Shown here one piece after another: positions 7,968 to 16,381 of a stretch of DNA of 34,833 bases (position 1 is its first letter; the number at the start of each line of letters is the position of its first letter). This stretch comes from Rhodobiaceae bacterium. GTDB lineage: Bacteria; Pseudomonadota; Alphaproteobacteria; Rhizobiales; Tepidamorphaceae. The position numbers were made by a program, and so were the translations under genes. The notes beneath the pieces were generated by a model that was not told the DNA's origin, made no database searches, and saw nothing but the letters and a program-made list of their open reading frames with translations. The DNA lies in NCBI GenBank assembly GCA_020637985.1, contig JACKJK010000016.1, forward strand, positions 1 to 34,833, written 5' to 3'.

Positions 7968-8705
7968 TCAGATCTCGAAGCGCACGAAGCGGTCGCGAAT
8001 CCAGCGGTAGTAGGGGATCGGCGCCGGGGCAGTGAGCAGGGGATCGCGCGCAAGCCGTTCGGCCAGTTCCTCCAGCACCACCGTGGTGACGGGCTGGGTG
8101 TCGAGCTTGTCGGCGTCCTCGACGGGAATCCAGACCAGTTCGTCGAGTTCGTCGCACGGGCGCATCATCTCGTCGGTCGAGTGACCGGTCTCGGTCATGT
8201 CGATGACGAAGAAGCGGGTGTCGAAACGGCGCGGGCGGCCCGGCGGGGTGATGGCGCGGGCGACGTAGTGCAGAACGGAGAGGTCAGGTGCGAGGCCGAG
8301 GTCGAAGAAGTCCTTCCAGTTCGGCGAGCGCGTCGGCTTGCCCTCGTATGGCCTGCCGATGGCGATGCCGGTTTCCTCGAAGACCTCGCGGATGGCGGCA
8401 AGCGCCAGCGCGCGCGCGCCGCGGGCGCCCTTGCCCCGCTTCATGTCGAGGAGCAGCTTGTCGGTGACATCCGGCCGCAGTTCGGCTGCCGCAGGGATGC
8501 GCCCGTCGGAGCGGTCGACGCGACCGCCGGGGAAGACAAACTTGCCGGGCAGGAAGACGTGGCGGTCGTGGCGGCGGCCGAGCAGGGCGTGATATCGGCC
8601 CTTGCTGCGATCGAGCAGGATGACGGTCGACGCATCCCTCGGCGGACGGTTCTTGAAGCTGCGGTCGCGGTTGGCCCGCGTCATCCGGTCGGCATAGTCC
8701 TTCAT
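7968..8705 (-). CDS. NUDIX hydrolase with interrupted Nudix box (NUDT19/acyl-CoA diphosphatase-like)
   Basis: A 245-residue hydrolase of nucleoside-diphosphate-linked compounds. The Nudix box is split: FPGG is at 58-61 and REVFEETGI at 106-114, so about 30 extra residues, including a basic MKRGKGARGAR stretch, lie between the glycine and the REUxEE helix. Eukaryotic NUDT7/NUDT19-type CoA diphosphatases and their bacterial relatives have a similar insertion, so a CoA or acyl-CoA-like substrate is my best guess. Translation starts at 8705, where the ATG overlaps the TGA of the DUF983 gene by 4 bp; a longer upstream frame runs inside that gene and is a shadow. Likely co-transcribed with rnr and DUF983. 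Confidence 0.85.
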   Translation of the reverse strand: MKDYADRMTRANRDRSFKNRPPRDASTVILLDRSKGRYHALLGRRHDRHVFLPGKFVFPGGRVDRSDGRIPAAAELRPDVTDKLLLDMKRGKGARGARALALAAIREVFEETGIAIGRPYEGKPTRSPNWKDFFDLGLAPDLSVLHYVARAITPPGRPRRFDTRFFVIDMTETGHSTDEMMRPCDELDELVWIPVEDADKLDTQPVTTVVLEELAERLARDPLLTAPAPIPYYRWIRDRFVRFEI

Positions 8706-9124
8706 GCCGGTTCGTCCTCCGTTTCGCCGCCGAAGCCGTGCATCCTGAGTGCCCACTGGTAGGCGACCAGCGCCCCCTTGATGCGCGGCAGCACCAGCAG
8801 CGACACGACGAGGGTCAGCGGTATCCACAGCGCCATGTGCATCCATAGCGGCGGGTAGAATGCCATCTCGACCGCGAGGACCAGGGAAACGATGACGTGG
8901 CCGACGATCAGGATCGTGAAATACGGCGGGGCGTCGTCGGCGCGGTGGTGGTGCAGTTCCTCGCCGCAGGCCGGGCAGGTATCCGACACCTTCAGGTAGG
9001 CATGGAACATCGCGCCCTTGCCGCAGTTGGGGCATTTCATCGCGAGTCCGCGCAGCAGCGCCTGCCACCAGTCGCGGGCGGGCAAGGGTGCGTCGGCAGG
9101 ATGATCGGAATAATGAACGGCCAT
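8702..9124 (-). CDS. DUF983 small membrane protein with zinc-ribbon
   Basis: A 140-residue protein: RGLAMKCPNCGKGAMF and TCPACGEELHHHRADD provide a CxxC...CxxC metal site, followed by two transmembrane helices (about 70-90 and 95-115, ILIVGHVIVSLVLAVEM and WIPLTLVVSLLVLP). This is the standard DUF983 layout. The gene follows rnr by 9 bp and overlaps the NUDIX gene by 4 bp, so it belongs to the topA-rnr transcript. Function unknown in the family; the neighbourhood does not settle it. Confidence 0.88.
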   Translation of the reverse strand: MAVHYSDHPADAPLPARDWWQALLRGLAMKCPNCGKGAMFHAYLKVSDTCPACGEELHHHRADDAPPYFTILIVGHVIVSLVLAVEMAFYPPLWMHMALWIPLTLVVSLLVLPRIKGALVAYQWALRMHGFGGETEDEPA

Positions 9125-9133
9125 CGCGGTTTC

Positions 9134-11446
9134 CTATCTGCGGCTGCGCACGGCGGCGCGGCGGCGCCTGGTGATGCGCGGTTCGCGGTGCGCGCGCTCG
9201 CGCAGCTTGCGGCGTTCGGCCGCGGGCAGTTTGCGGCCATCGGAGAGGATTTCAAAGCGCAGCATGCCTGCGACCGGAATGGCTTCTACCAGCCTGACCT
9301 CGACATCGTCGCCGAGGCGAAATGCCTCACCGGTCGCGTCGCTGACAAGCTGCTGGCCGGTCTCGTCGTAGCGCCAGTAGTTGCCGTCGATCGAACCGGC
9401 CGGCACATATCCGTCGGCGCCGGTGTCGCTGAGCTTGACGAACAGACCCGACCGCGTGACCCCCGACACCCGGCCGGGGAAGCGCGTGCCGACCCGGTCG
9501 GCGAGGAAATGCGCGATCAGCCGGTCGACGGTCTCGCGTTCGGCCGCCATTGCGCGCCGCTCGGTCATGGAGATGTGGGCGGCCGTCTCGGCCAGCTCCT
9601 CGGGCTCGTAGAGGCGGCCGCCATCGCCGAGACCGAGCGCTGCGACCAGCGCACGATGGACGACAAGGTCGGCGTAGCGGCGGATCGGCGAGGTGAAATG
9701 GGCATAGCGGCGCAGGTTGAGGCCGAAGTGCCCGTAGTTCTCCTGCGTGTACTCGGCCTGCGCCTGGCTGCGCAGGACCACCTCGTTGACGAGCTGGGCG
9801 TTGGGGGTGCCTTCGACGCGCGCCAGGATCTGGTTGAACTGGCGCGGCTTGACGGTGGTACCCTTGGCGAAGGGGATATCGAGCGACTTCAGGAAGTCGG
9901 CGAGTGCGAGCAGCTTCTCCTGCGAGGGCGCGTCGTGGGTGCGGTAGATCAGCGGCGCGCGCTGCTGCTCCAGCGTCTCGGCGGCGGCGACGTTGGCGGC
10001 GATCATGAAGGTTTCGACGAGGCGGTGCGCCTCGAGGCGGTCGGGGACAATGACGCGGTCGATCCTGCCGGCCTTGTCGAGGATGATCTTGCGCTCGGGC
10101 AGGTCGAGGTCGAGGGGCGCGCGCTTGTCCTGCGCCGCCATCAGGGCGCGCCAGGCCGCCCACAGCGGCTTGAGCACCGGTTCGAGCAGCGGGCCGGTGT
10201 CGGTCGGGTCGTCCTTCGGGTTCGGCCGCCCGTCGACGGCGGCCTGGGCGGTCTCGTAGCGCAGCTTTGCGGCGGAGCGCATCATGATGCGGGCGAAGCG
10301 GTGGCCGCGCTTGACGCCTTCGGCGGAGAAGATCATGCGCACCGCGAGCGCCGGACGGTCCTCGCGCTCGCGCAGCGAGCACAGGTCGTTGGACAAACGC
10401 TCCGGCAGCATGGGCACCACGCGGCCGGGGAAATAAACCGAATTGCCGCGAAGCCGCGCGGCCCGGTCGAGCGCGCTGCCCGGAATCACGTAGCGCGAGA
10501 CGTCGGCGATCGCGACCCAGACGACGTGGCCGCCCAGATTTTCGGGGTCGTCGTCGGCATGCGCGTAGACCGCGTCGTCGTGGTCGCGGGCGTCGGCGGG
10601 GTCGATGGTGACGAAGGGCAGCGGGCGCATGTCCTCGAGGCCGGACAGGTCCTTCTTGGCCTTCACGCTTTCGGCTTCGGCCAGCGCCTCTCGTGGGAAA
10701 TCGAGCGGAATGCCGTGCGTCTCGACGGCGATCAGGCTGACGGCGTTCTCGTCGGCCATCGAGCCGATGCGCTCGATGACGCGCGCCTGCGGCAGGCCGA
10801 GGCGGCGCGAACGCAGCGGCTCCACGGCGACGAGGTCGCCTTCGCGCGCGTTGCGGGAATCGATCTCGCGCACGGCCCATTCCTTGCGGGCCTTCTTGTC
10901 GACCGGCTCGATGCGCCCGGTGCCGTCGGCGAGTTCGCGGTAGATGCCGAGGATGCGCGTCTTCGGGCGGTCGAGGATGCGGATCACCGTCGCGGCGATG
11001 ATGCCGCCTTCGTGGGCCGCCTGGCGGGCGTCCTCGTCGACGCGCAGCAGCACGCGGTCGCCGATGCCGGGGGCGGGGCGGCGATGGCCGGGCGACACGA
11101 CGATGCGCGGGCCTTCGGCGGAGGCGCCGCCATCCTCGCCCTCGGCGGGCGCGCGCTCGGCGAGGGTCGCAAGCAGTTCGCCGTCCTCGTCGCGGCCGGT
11201 GATGTCGGCGACGACCACCGGGGGCAGGGCGCCGGGCGTATGCATCCGCTTGCGTCCGCGCTGCAGCAGGCCTTCGTCCATCAGCTCGGCGAGCAGGCGT
11301 TTGAGCGCGATGCGCGCGGCACCCTTGATGTGGAACTGGCGGGCGATGTCGCGCTTGGTCGCCTTGTCCGGGTTGTCGGCGATGAACGCGAGGATCTCCT
11401 CGCGCGGCGGCAGGTGCGGCTTCTTCTCGGGCGGGCGCCTTGCCAA
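9134..11446 (-). CDS. rnr: Ribonuclease R
   Basis: A 770-residue processive 3'-to-5' exoribonuclease that degrades structured RNA. In order: an N-terminal winged helix (about 10-70), cold-shock/OB domains (about 75-240), the RNB catalytic domain with the Mg-binding motif IDPADARDHDDAV (281-293), an S1 domain (about 640-730, FPGRVSGVTRSGLFVKL) and a very basic tail (ITRRRRAAVRSRR). The start is TTG at 11446, four bases after the topA stop; no upstream ATG/GTG is in frame and the next in-frame ATG would remove the winged helix. Translation is therefore probably coupled to topA. Confidence 0.95.
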   Translation of the reverse strand: MARRPPEKKPHLPPREEILAFIADNPDKATKRDIARQFHIKGAARIALKRLLAELMDEGLLQRGRKRMHTPGALPPVVVADITGRDEDGELLATLAERAPAEGEDGGASAEGPRIVVSPGHRRPAPGIGDRVLLRVDEDARQAAHEGGIIAATVIRILDRPKTRILGIYRELADGTGRIEPVDKKARKEWAVREIDSRNAREGDLVAVEPLRSRRLGLPQARVIERIGSMADENAVSLIAVETHGIPLDFPREALAEAESVKAKKDLSGLEDMRPLPFVTIDPADARDHDDAVYAHADDDPENLGGHVVWVAIADVSRYVIPGSALDRAARLRGNSVYFPGRVVPMLPERLSNDLCSLREREDRPALAVRMIFSAEGVKRGHRFARIMMRSAAKLRYETAQAAVDGRPNPKDDPTDTGPLLEPVLKPLWAAWRALMAAQDKRAPLDLDLPERKIILDKAGRIDRVIVPDRLEAHRLVETFMIAANVAAAETLEQQRAPLIYRTHDAPSQEKLLALADFLKSLDIPFAKGTTVKPRQFNQILARVEGTPNAQLVNEVVLRSQAQAEYTQENYGHFGLNLRRYAHFTSPIRRYADLVVHRALVAALGLGDGGRLYEPEELAETAAHISMTERRAMAAERETVDRLIAHFLADRVGTRFPGRVSGVTRSGLFVKLSDTGADGYVPAGSIDGNYWRYDETGQQLVSDATGEAFRLGDDVEVRLVEAIPVAGMLRFEILSDGRKLPAAERRKLRERAHREPRITRRRRAAVRSRR

Positions 11447-11450
11447 GGGG

Positions 11451-14006
11451 TTACTTCGCGCTGGTGCGCCGAGGCGCGCGCTTGCCCTTGCCCTTGCCGC
11501 CGCCGCTCGCCGCCTTCGCCGAGATCAGGGCGGCGGCCTGTTCCAGGTCGATGCCGGCGGGATCGGTGCCGCGCGGGATCGTCGCGTTGACCTTGCCGTT
11601 GGTGACATAGGGGCCGTAGCGGCCATCCTTCAGTTCGATGGTGCCAAGATCGCCGTGTGTGCCGAGCGCCTTGCCCGGCGCGCTGCGGCCGCCGCGCTTG
11701 GCTTCCTTCTCGGCGATCAGCGCGACGGCACGGTTGAGGCCGACGGTGAAGACTTCCGACGCCGATTCCAGGTTGGCATAGGTGCGGCCGCGGTTGACGA
11801 AGGGACCATAGCGGCCGATGCCGGCGACGATCATCTCGCCGTCTTCCGGATGCGGGCCGATCTCGCGCGGCAGGGCGAGCAGTTGCAGCGCCTGTTCAAG
11901 CGTGATCGCCGCGGCGTCGAAATCCTTCGGGATGCTGGAGCGTTTCGGCTTGTCCTTGCCTTCCGCCTCGCCGAGCTGCACGAAGGGGCCGAAGCGGCCG
12001 GAGCGCGCGGAGACCATCAGGCCGCTCTGCGGATCGGTGCCGAGTTCGCGCACGCCGTCGTCGGCGGCTGCCTGCGCGTCGCCTTCGGGCGCGCCGATCT
12101 GGCGGGTGTAGCGGCAGTCGGGATAATTCGAGCAACCGATGAAGGAACCGAACTTGCCGATCTTCAGGCTGAGGCGTCCGCCGTCGCATGACGGGCAGGC
12201 GCGCGGGTCGGAGCCGTCCTCGCGCGGCGGGAAGAGGTGTTCGCCGAGCATGTCGTTGAGTGCGTCGATGACCTGGGCGACGCGCAGTTCGCGGATGCCC
12301 TCGACGTCGCCGGAGAACTCCTGCCAGAACTCGCGCAGGACTTCCTTCCAGTCGATCTCGCCGGCGGAAATCCTGTCGAGGCGCTCTTCCAGCGCGGCAG
12401 TGAAATCATACTGCACGTAGCGGTCGAAGAAGCTTTCGAGAAACGCGATGACGAGGCGGCCCTTGTCCTGCGGCATCAGCCGCTTCTTCTCCAGCGTCAC
12501 GTAGTCACGGTCCTGCAGCACCTGCAGGGTGGCGGTGTAGGTGGACGGGCGGCCGATGCCGAGCTCCTCCATGCGCTTGATCAGCGATGCCTCGGTGTAG
12601 CGCGGAGGCGGCTCGGTGAAGTGCTGGGTCGCCTCGACCGCGTCCTTGCGCGGCGTGTCGCCGGCGGCCAGCGGCGGCAGGCGGCGGGATTCCTCGTCGC
12701 CCTCGGCGTCGTCGCGGCCTTCCTGGTAGAGCACCAGGAAGCCGTCGAAGCGCTGCACGCTGCCGGTGGCGCGCAGGCCGTACGTCTCCTTGCCGTGCGC
12801 GGTGATCTCGGCGGTGGTGCGCTCCAGTTCCGCCGATTGCATCTGGCTTGCGACCGCGCGCATCCAGATCAGCTCGTAGAGCCTTGCCATGTCGGCATCG
12901 AGGGCGCGGCGAACGCTGTCTGGATGGCGCGTCACGTCGGTCGGGCGGATGGCCTCGTGCGCTTCCTGTGCGTTCTTGGCCTTGGTCTTGTACATGCGCG
13001 GCGAGGGCGGCAGGTAATTGTCGCCGTAGCGCTTGGCGATCACCCCGCGGATCGCGGAAATCGCTTCAGGCGCCATCTGGACGCCGTCGGTTCGCATGTA
13101 GGTGATGAGGCCCTGCGTCTCGCCGTCGATGGCGACGCCCTCGTAGAGCTTCTGCGCGGTCTGCATGGTGCGCGAGGAGGAAAATCCGAGCTTTCGGGAG
13201 GCCTCCTGCTGCAACGTCGAAGTGGTGAAGGGGGGGTAGGGATTGCGCTTGACCGGCTTGCTCTCGGTGCTGTCGACGACGAAGGAGGCGCTATCGAGGT
13301 CGTCGCGGATGGCGTGCGCATCTTTGGCGTTGGAGACCGAAAGCTTGTCGAGCTTCTCGCTGCCGCGCGACACGAGGCGGGCGTCGAAGGTGTCGCCGGC
13401 ACCGGTTTTCAGTTTCGCGACGATGTTCCAGTATTCCTGCGACCGGAACGCCTCGATCTCGGCTTCGCGGTCGCACACCAGCCGCAGCGCCACCGATTGC
13501 ACACGGCCTGCCGAACGTGCCCCGGGCAGCTTGCGCCACAATACAGGCGACAGCGTGAAGCCGACGAGGTAGTCGAGCGCGCGACGGGCGAGGTAGGCGT
13601 CGACGAGGGCGACGTCGATCTGGCGCGGGTTCGCCATGGCGTCCAGAACGGCCGACTTGGTGATGGCGTTGAAGACGACGCGTTCGATCTCGGTGGACTT
13701 GAGCGCCCCCTTCTTCTTCAGCACTTCCAGCACGTGCCAGGAGATTGCTTCACCCTCGCGATCGGGGTCGGTTGCCAGGATCAGCTTGTCGGAGCCCTTG
13801 ACGGCGGACGCGATCTCGTTGAGCCGCTTCTGCGACTTCGGGTCGACCGACCATTTCATGGCGAAATCGGTTTCGGGGTCGACGGAGCCGTCCTTGGCCG
13901 GCAGGTCGCGTACGTGACCGTAGGATGCGAGAACCTGGTAGTCGCGCCCCAGGTACTTGTTGATGGTCTTTGCCTTGGCCGGCGATTCAACGATCACGAC
14001 GTTCAT
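11451..14006 (-). CDS. topA: DNA topoisomerase I
   Basis: A type IA topoisomerase of 851 residues that relaxes negative supercoils. The TOPRIM domain begins MNVVIVESPAKAKTI and holds the acidic triad in TDPDREGEA (about 80-84). The active tyrosine is Y303 in GLITYMRTDGV. Near the C-terminus a four-Cys zinc ribbon (CPSCDGG...GCSNYPDC) precedes several GRYGPFV-type repeats and a basic tail rich in Gly, Lys and Arg. The frame stays open upstream to 14123, but the ATG at 14006 gives the canonical start and sits downstream of a good promoter. It leads the topA-rnr-DUF983-NUDIX run. Confidence 0.96.
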   Translation of the reverse strand: MNVVIVESPAKAKTINKYLGRDYQVLASYGHVRDLPAKDGSVDPETDFAMKWSVDPKSQKRLNEIASAVKGSDKLILATDPDREGEAISWHVLEVLKKKGALKSTEIERVVFNAITKSAVLDAMANPRQIDVALVDAYLARRALDYLVGFTLSPVLWRKLPGARSAGRVQSVALRLVCDREAEIEAFRSQEYWNIVAKLKTGAGDTFDARLVSRGSEKLDKLSVSNAKDAHAIRDDLDSASFVVDSTESKPVKRNPYPPFTTSTLQQEASRKLGFSSSRTMQTAQKLYEGVAIDGETQGLITYMRTDGVQMAPEAISAIRGVIAKRYGDNYLPPSPRMYKTKAKNAQEAHEAIRPTDVTRHPDSVRRALDADMARLYELIWMRAVASQMQSAELERTTAEITAHGKETYGLRATGSVQRFDGFLVLYQEGRDDAEGDEESRRLPPLAAGDTPRKDAVEATQHFTEPPPRYTEASLIKRMEELGIGRPSTYTATLQVLQDRDYVTLEKKRLMPQDKGRLVIAFLESFFDRYVQYDFTAALEERLDRISAGEIDWKEVLREFWQEFSGDVEGIRELRVAQVIDALNDMLGEHLFPPREDGSDPRACPSCDGGRLSLKIGKFGSFIGCSNYPDCRYTRQIGAPEGDAQAAADDGVRELGTDPQSGLMVSARSGRFGPFVQLGEAEGKDKPKRSSIPKDFDAAAITLEQALQLLALPREIGPHPEDGEMIVAGIGRYGPFVNRGRTYANLESASEVFTVGLNRAVALIAEKEAKRGGRSAPGKALGTHGDLGTIELKDGRYGPYVTNGKVNATIPRGTDPAGIDLEQAAALISAKAASGGGKGKGKRAPRRTSAK

Positions 14007-14094
14007 GCAGGTGCGCACCGATCCGACGGGTTGCGGGAAGAAAATGCCGGGGCCGCTTGTGCATTCACAAGGTGACCCCGGATCAGGTCGCAGG

Positions 14095-14123
14095 AAAATG
14101 GGGAAACAATCTGGAGGTGTCAA
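14095..14123 (-). promoter_or_regulatory. Promoter of topA
   Basis: On the minus strand a perfect -35 TTGACA (14123-14118) is followed after 16-17 nt by CCATTT/CATTTT (14101-14095). A start near 14088 would give an 80-nt leader before the topA ATG at 14006. This also argues against translation starting at 14123. Confidence 0.6.
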
Positions 14124-14206
14124 ACGTTACGGCAATATGCGCGTATAAAGTGTATAAACTAAATGATGCTTTCAATGGTTGCGGACGTTGCCTATATTGA
14201 AACGAA

Positions 14207-14222
14207 TCCCCGCCTGCGGGGA
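14207..14222 (+). repeat. Hairpin in the leader of the small plus-strand gene
   Basis: TCCCCG and CGGGGA form a perfect 6-bp stem around the loop CCTG. It lies between a -10-like TATATT (14193-14198) and the ribosome-binding site of the gene at 14265, so it would be in that gene's 5' leader if the TATATT is used. No T-run follows. Confidence 0.5.
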
Positions 14223-14264
14223 GTGCGAATTCCACTTCCGGATTTCGCTTATGGAGGGCGCACC

Positions 14265-14504
14265 ATGACAGCGCGTCTAGCCTTGAAACGTACTTCCTAT
14301 TCCCTGGGCGACGGCAAATCGCCAAGCTATTCCGATGGACCCAAACTGGCCCGCTATATCGCGGACATGGCCGGGCAGTTGCAGCAGATGGCGCAGAGGG
14401 AGCGGCTCGATTTCCTTGCCTATCTGCTCGACCTGGCTCGAATGGAGGCCGTCGACTGTGCATCCGATCCGACGTTTTGGGGCGAACAAGAAGGCGGACA
14501 CTGA
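14265..14504 (+). CDS. Small conserved-looking hypothetical protein
   Basis: A 79-residue soluble protein. A Ser/Gly-rich N-terminus (TSYSLGDGKSPSYSDG) is followed by a long amphipathic helix (about 26-62) rich in Leu, Ala, Gln and Arg, and an acidic tail (WGEQEGGH). GGAGGG about 7 nt upstream of the ATG strongly supports this start. It is the only plus-strand gene between topA and dprA and points into the 3' end of dprA, leaving 54 bp between the two stop codons. I do not recognise a named domain; it may be a small regulatory or adaptor protein. It is probably a real gene, given the ribosome-binding site and composition. Confidence 0.7.
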   Translation: MTARLALKRTSYSLGDGKSPSYSDGPKLARYIADMAGQLQQMAQRERLDFLAYLLDLARMEAVDCASDPTFWGEQEGGH

Positions 14505-14558
14505 GCGGGTGCGCCCGAGATATGCCTTCATTGGCCCGGATGGCGGCGGTGCGGTGCT

Positions 14559-15692
14559 TCAGTCGACGGAAAGACTGAACCTGTTTCCGGAATGGCGCAC
14601 GGCGCGCCCGGCGAGTTCCATTTCGAGCAGCGCGCCGAGGATTTGCGCCGCTGTCGCCCCGGTTTCGCGGATCAACACGTCGATTTCCGTCGGTGCGGGG
14701 CTGAGCAGGGCAGCGAGCGATTCGCAGAGTGACGTGTCCGGCTCCGCGATTGTCCAGTCGGGTTCGGCGGGCTCTTCGGCTCCAAAGTCGAGACCGCGGG
14801 CATGCGCCGCGATGGGGGCGATCACCTCGAGGATGTCGCGGGTTCGCGCCGTCAGAACCGCGCCATCGCGGATAAGGCGGTTGGTGCCGGCCGCGCGCGG
14901 ATCGAGCGGAGAACCGGGCACGGCAAAGACCTCGCGGTTCTGTTCCAGCGCGAAACGCGCGGTGATCAGCGACCCGGAACGCTCTACCGCCTCGATCACC
15001 ACGACGCCGAGGCTGCAGCCGGAAATGATGCGGTTGCGGCGGGGAAAGTCGCGGCCGCGCGGCGTGTGGCCGGGCGGCATCTCGGTGACGAGCAGGCCGT
15101 TTGCCAGGATGCGCTGGGCCAGCGGCACGTGCTGCTCGGGATAGATGCGGTCGATACCGCCGGCAAGGACCGCCACCGTACCGGTATCGATGGAGGCTTC
15201 GTGGGCCGCCGAATCGACACCGAGCGCGAGCCCCGACACGACGGCGATGCCGGCCTCGCCGAGTTCGCGCGCGAAGGTGCGCGCAAGTTGCCGCCCGCCG
15301 GCAGACGCATTGCGGGCGCCGACGATGGCGACCATCGGGCGCTCGCAGATGGCCGGTTCTCCGCCGACGCACAGCAGCGGCGGTGCCTGGTCGATGTGAG
15401 ATAGGCGCGGCGGATAGCCGGGTTCGCCGTGCGCGACGTAACGCGCGCCGGCGCGTTTCGCGGCTGCCATCTCGCGGTCGATGTCGCTCTGGGAAGGGAT
15501 CGTGATCTGTCGCGCCAGTCCTCCGCGGCGCGACAGGTCGGGGAGCGAGCGAAGCGCTTCCGCCGCGCTGCCGAAGCGGTTGACCAGTTGCCGGAAGGTT
15601 GCCGGGCCAACGTTCTCGCTGCGCAGCGGGCGCAACCAGTCGCGGCGCTGGGCCTCGCTCAGGCGGCTGCCTGAGGTCGGGCCGAAGCTCAT
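14559..15692 (-). CDS. dprA: DNA-processing protein DprA
   Basis: A 377-residue single-strand DNA-binding protein that loads RecA during natural transformation. An N-terminal helical domain (about 1-80) is followed by the Rossmann-fold DprA core (about 90-300), with VAIVGARNASAGGR, VVSGLALGVDSAAHEASID and AVLAGGIDRIYPEQH, then the RGRDFPRRNRIISG strand. A C-terminal winged helix (about 315-375, TGATAAQILGALLEMEL) is the usual DML1-like domain. Start ATG overlaps the plsY stop by 4 bp (15689-15692). DprA is widely kept outside naturally competent species, so it is not evidence for competence by itself. Confidence 0.95.
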   Translation of the reverse strand: MSFGPTSGSRLSEAQRRDWLRPLRSENVGPATFRQLVNRFGSAAEALRSLPDLSRRGGLARQITIPSQSDIDREMAAAKRAGARYVAHGEPGYPPRLSHIDQAPPLLCVGGEPAICERPMVAIVGARNASAGGRQLARTFARELGEAGIAVVSGLALGVDSAAHEASIDTGTVAVLAGGIDRIYPEQHVPLAQRILANGLLVTEMPPGHTPRGRDFPRRNRIISGCSLGVVVIEAVERSGSLITARFALEQNREVFAVPGSPLDPRAAGTNRLIRDGAVLTARTRDILEVIAPIAAHARGLDFGAEEPAEPDWTIAEPDTSLCESLAALLSPAPTEIDVLIRETGATAAQILGALLEMELAGRAVRHSGNRFSLSVD

Positions 15693-16342
15693 GGTCCGGG
15701 CCGATCGGCCCCGGCGGTCGCGGGCGGAGCCTTTTCGCCGATGCTCGCCTCGGTGCGCGACAGAAGGCGCGCGATGTTGGCACGGTGGGCGTACCAGGAC
15801 AGCGCCGCCATCAGCGCGGTGGCTGCGGCCACGTCGCCGCGACCCAGCACGAGCGCCACGAGCGGGACGGCGAGGGTGGCGGCAAGAGCGGCGAGCGACG
15901 AATAGCGGAACAGGAAGGCGACCGACAGCCAGACCAGGGCGAAGGCCAGCGCTGCGGGCCAGAGCAGCGCGAGGGCGACGCCGAGATAGGTCGCGACCCC
16001 CTTGCCGCCGCGAAACGACAGCCAGACCGGGAAGAGGTGGCCGAGGAACGCCGCGACGCCGGCGATGATCCCGGCAGGGGGCGCGATGCTTGCCGCAAGC
16101 AGGGCCGCCGCGGTTCCCTTCAACGCATCGGCCAGCAGTGTTGCTGCCGCCAGCCCCTTGCGGCCGGTGCGCAGGACGTTGGTTGCGCCGATGTTGCCCG
16201 AGCCGATGGCGCGGATGTCGCCGAGCCCGGCGAGGCGGGTCAGCAGCAGGCCGAAGGGTATGGACCCCAGCACATAGCCGAACGCGACCGCGGCCAGCGC
16301 ATGCAGCGGCTGCGAAGAAATCCAGTCAAGCAGTGCTGCCAT
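15689..16342 (-). CDS. plsY: Glycerol-3-phosphate acyltransferase PlsY
   Basis: An inner-membrane enzyme (217 residues) that acylates glycerol-3-phosphate from acyl-phosphate, the first step of phospholipid synthesis. The three PlsY motifs are present: GSIPFG near residue 26, GSGNIGATNVLR near 47, and FRGGKGVAT near 108, with five or more hydrophobic helices around them. The C-terminal 20 residues are a proline/alanine-rich extension without membrane character. It overlaps dprA by 4 bp and follows pyrC' after 39 bp, so it is likely in the pyrB-pyrC' transcript. Confidence 0.95.
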   Translation of the reverse strand: MAALLDWISSQPLHALAAVAFGYVLGSIPFGLLLTRLAGLGDIRAIGSGNIGATNVLRTGRKGLAAATLLADALKGTAAALLAASIAPPAGIIAGVAAFLGHLFPVWLSFRGGKGVATYLGVALALLWPAALAFALVWLSVAFLFRYSSLAALAATLAVPLVALVLGRGDVAAATALMAALSWYAHRANIARLLSRTEASIGEKAPPATAGADRPGP

Positions 16343-16381
16343 TTCGCTGTCGCCCCGCCGGCCCCCGCAAGGGGTTTCACG

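Noticed and set aside
8897..11590. An 897-codon open frame antisense to rnr
   Set aside because: It mirrors rnr and the DUF983 gene; the long open frame is a by-product of high GC. The product has no domain, and RNase R on the other strand is unmistakable.
11451..14123. A longer topA start at 14123
   Set aside because: The added 39 residues have no counterpart in topoisomerase I, and the TTGACA promoter element lies at that very position.
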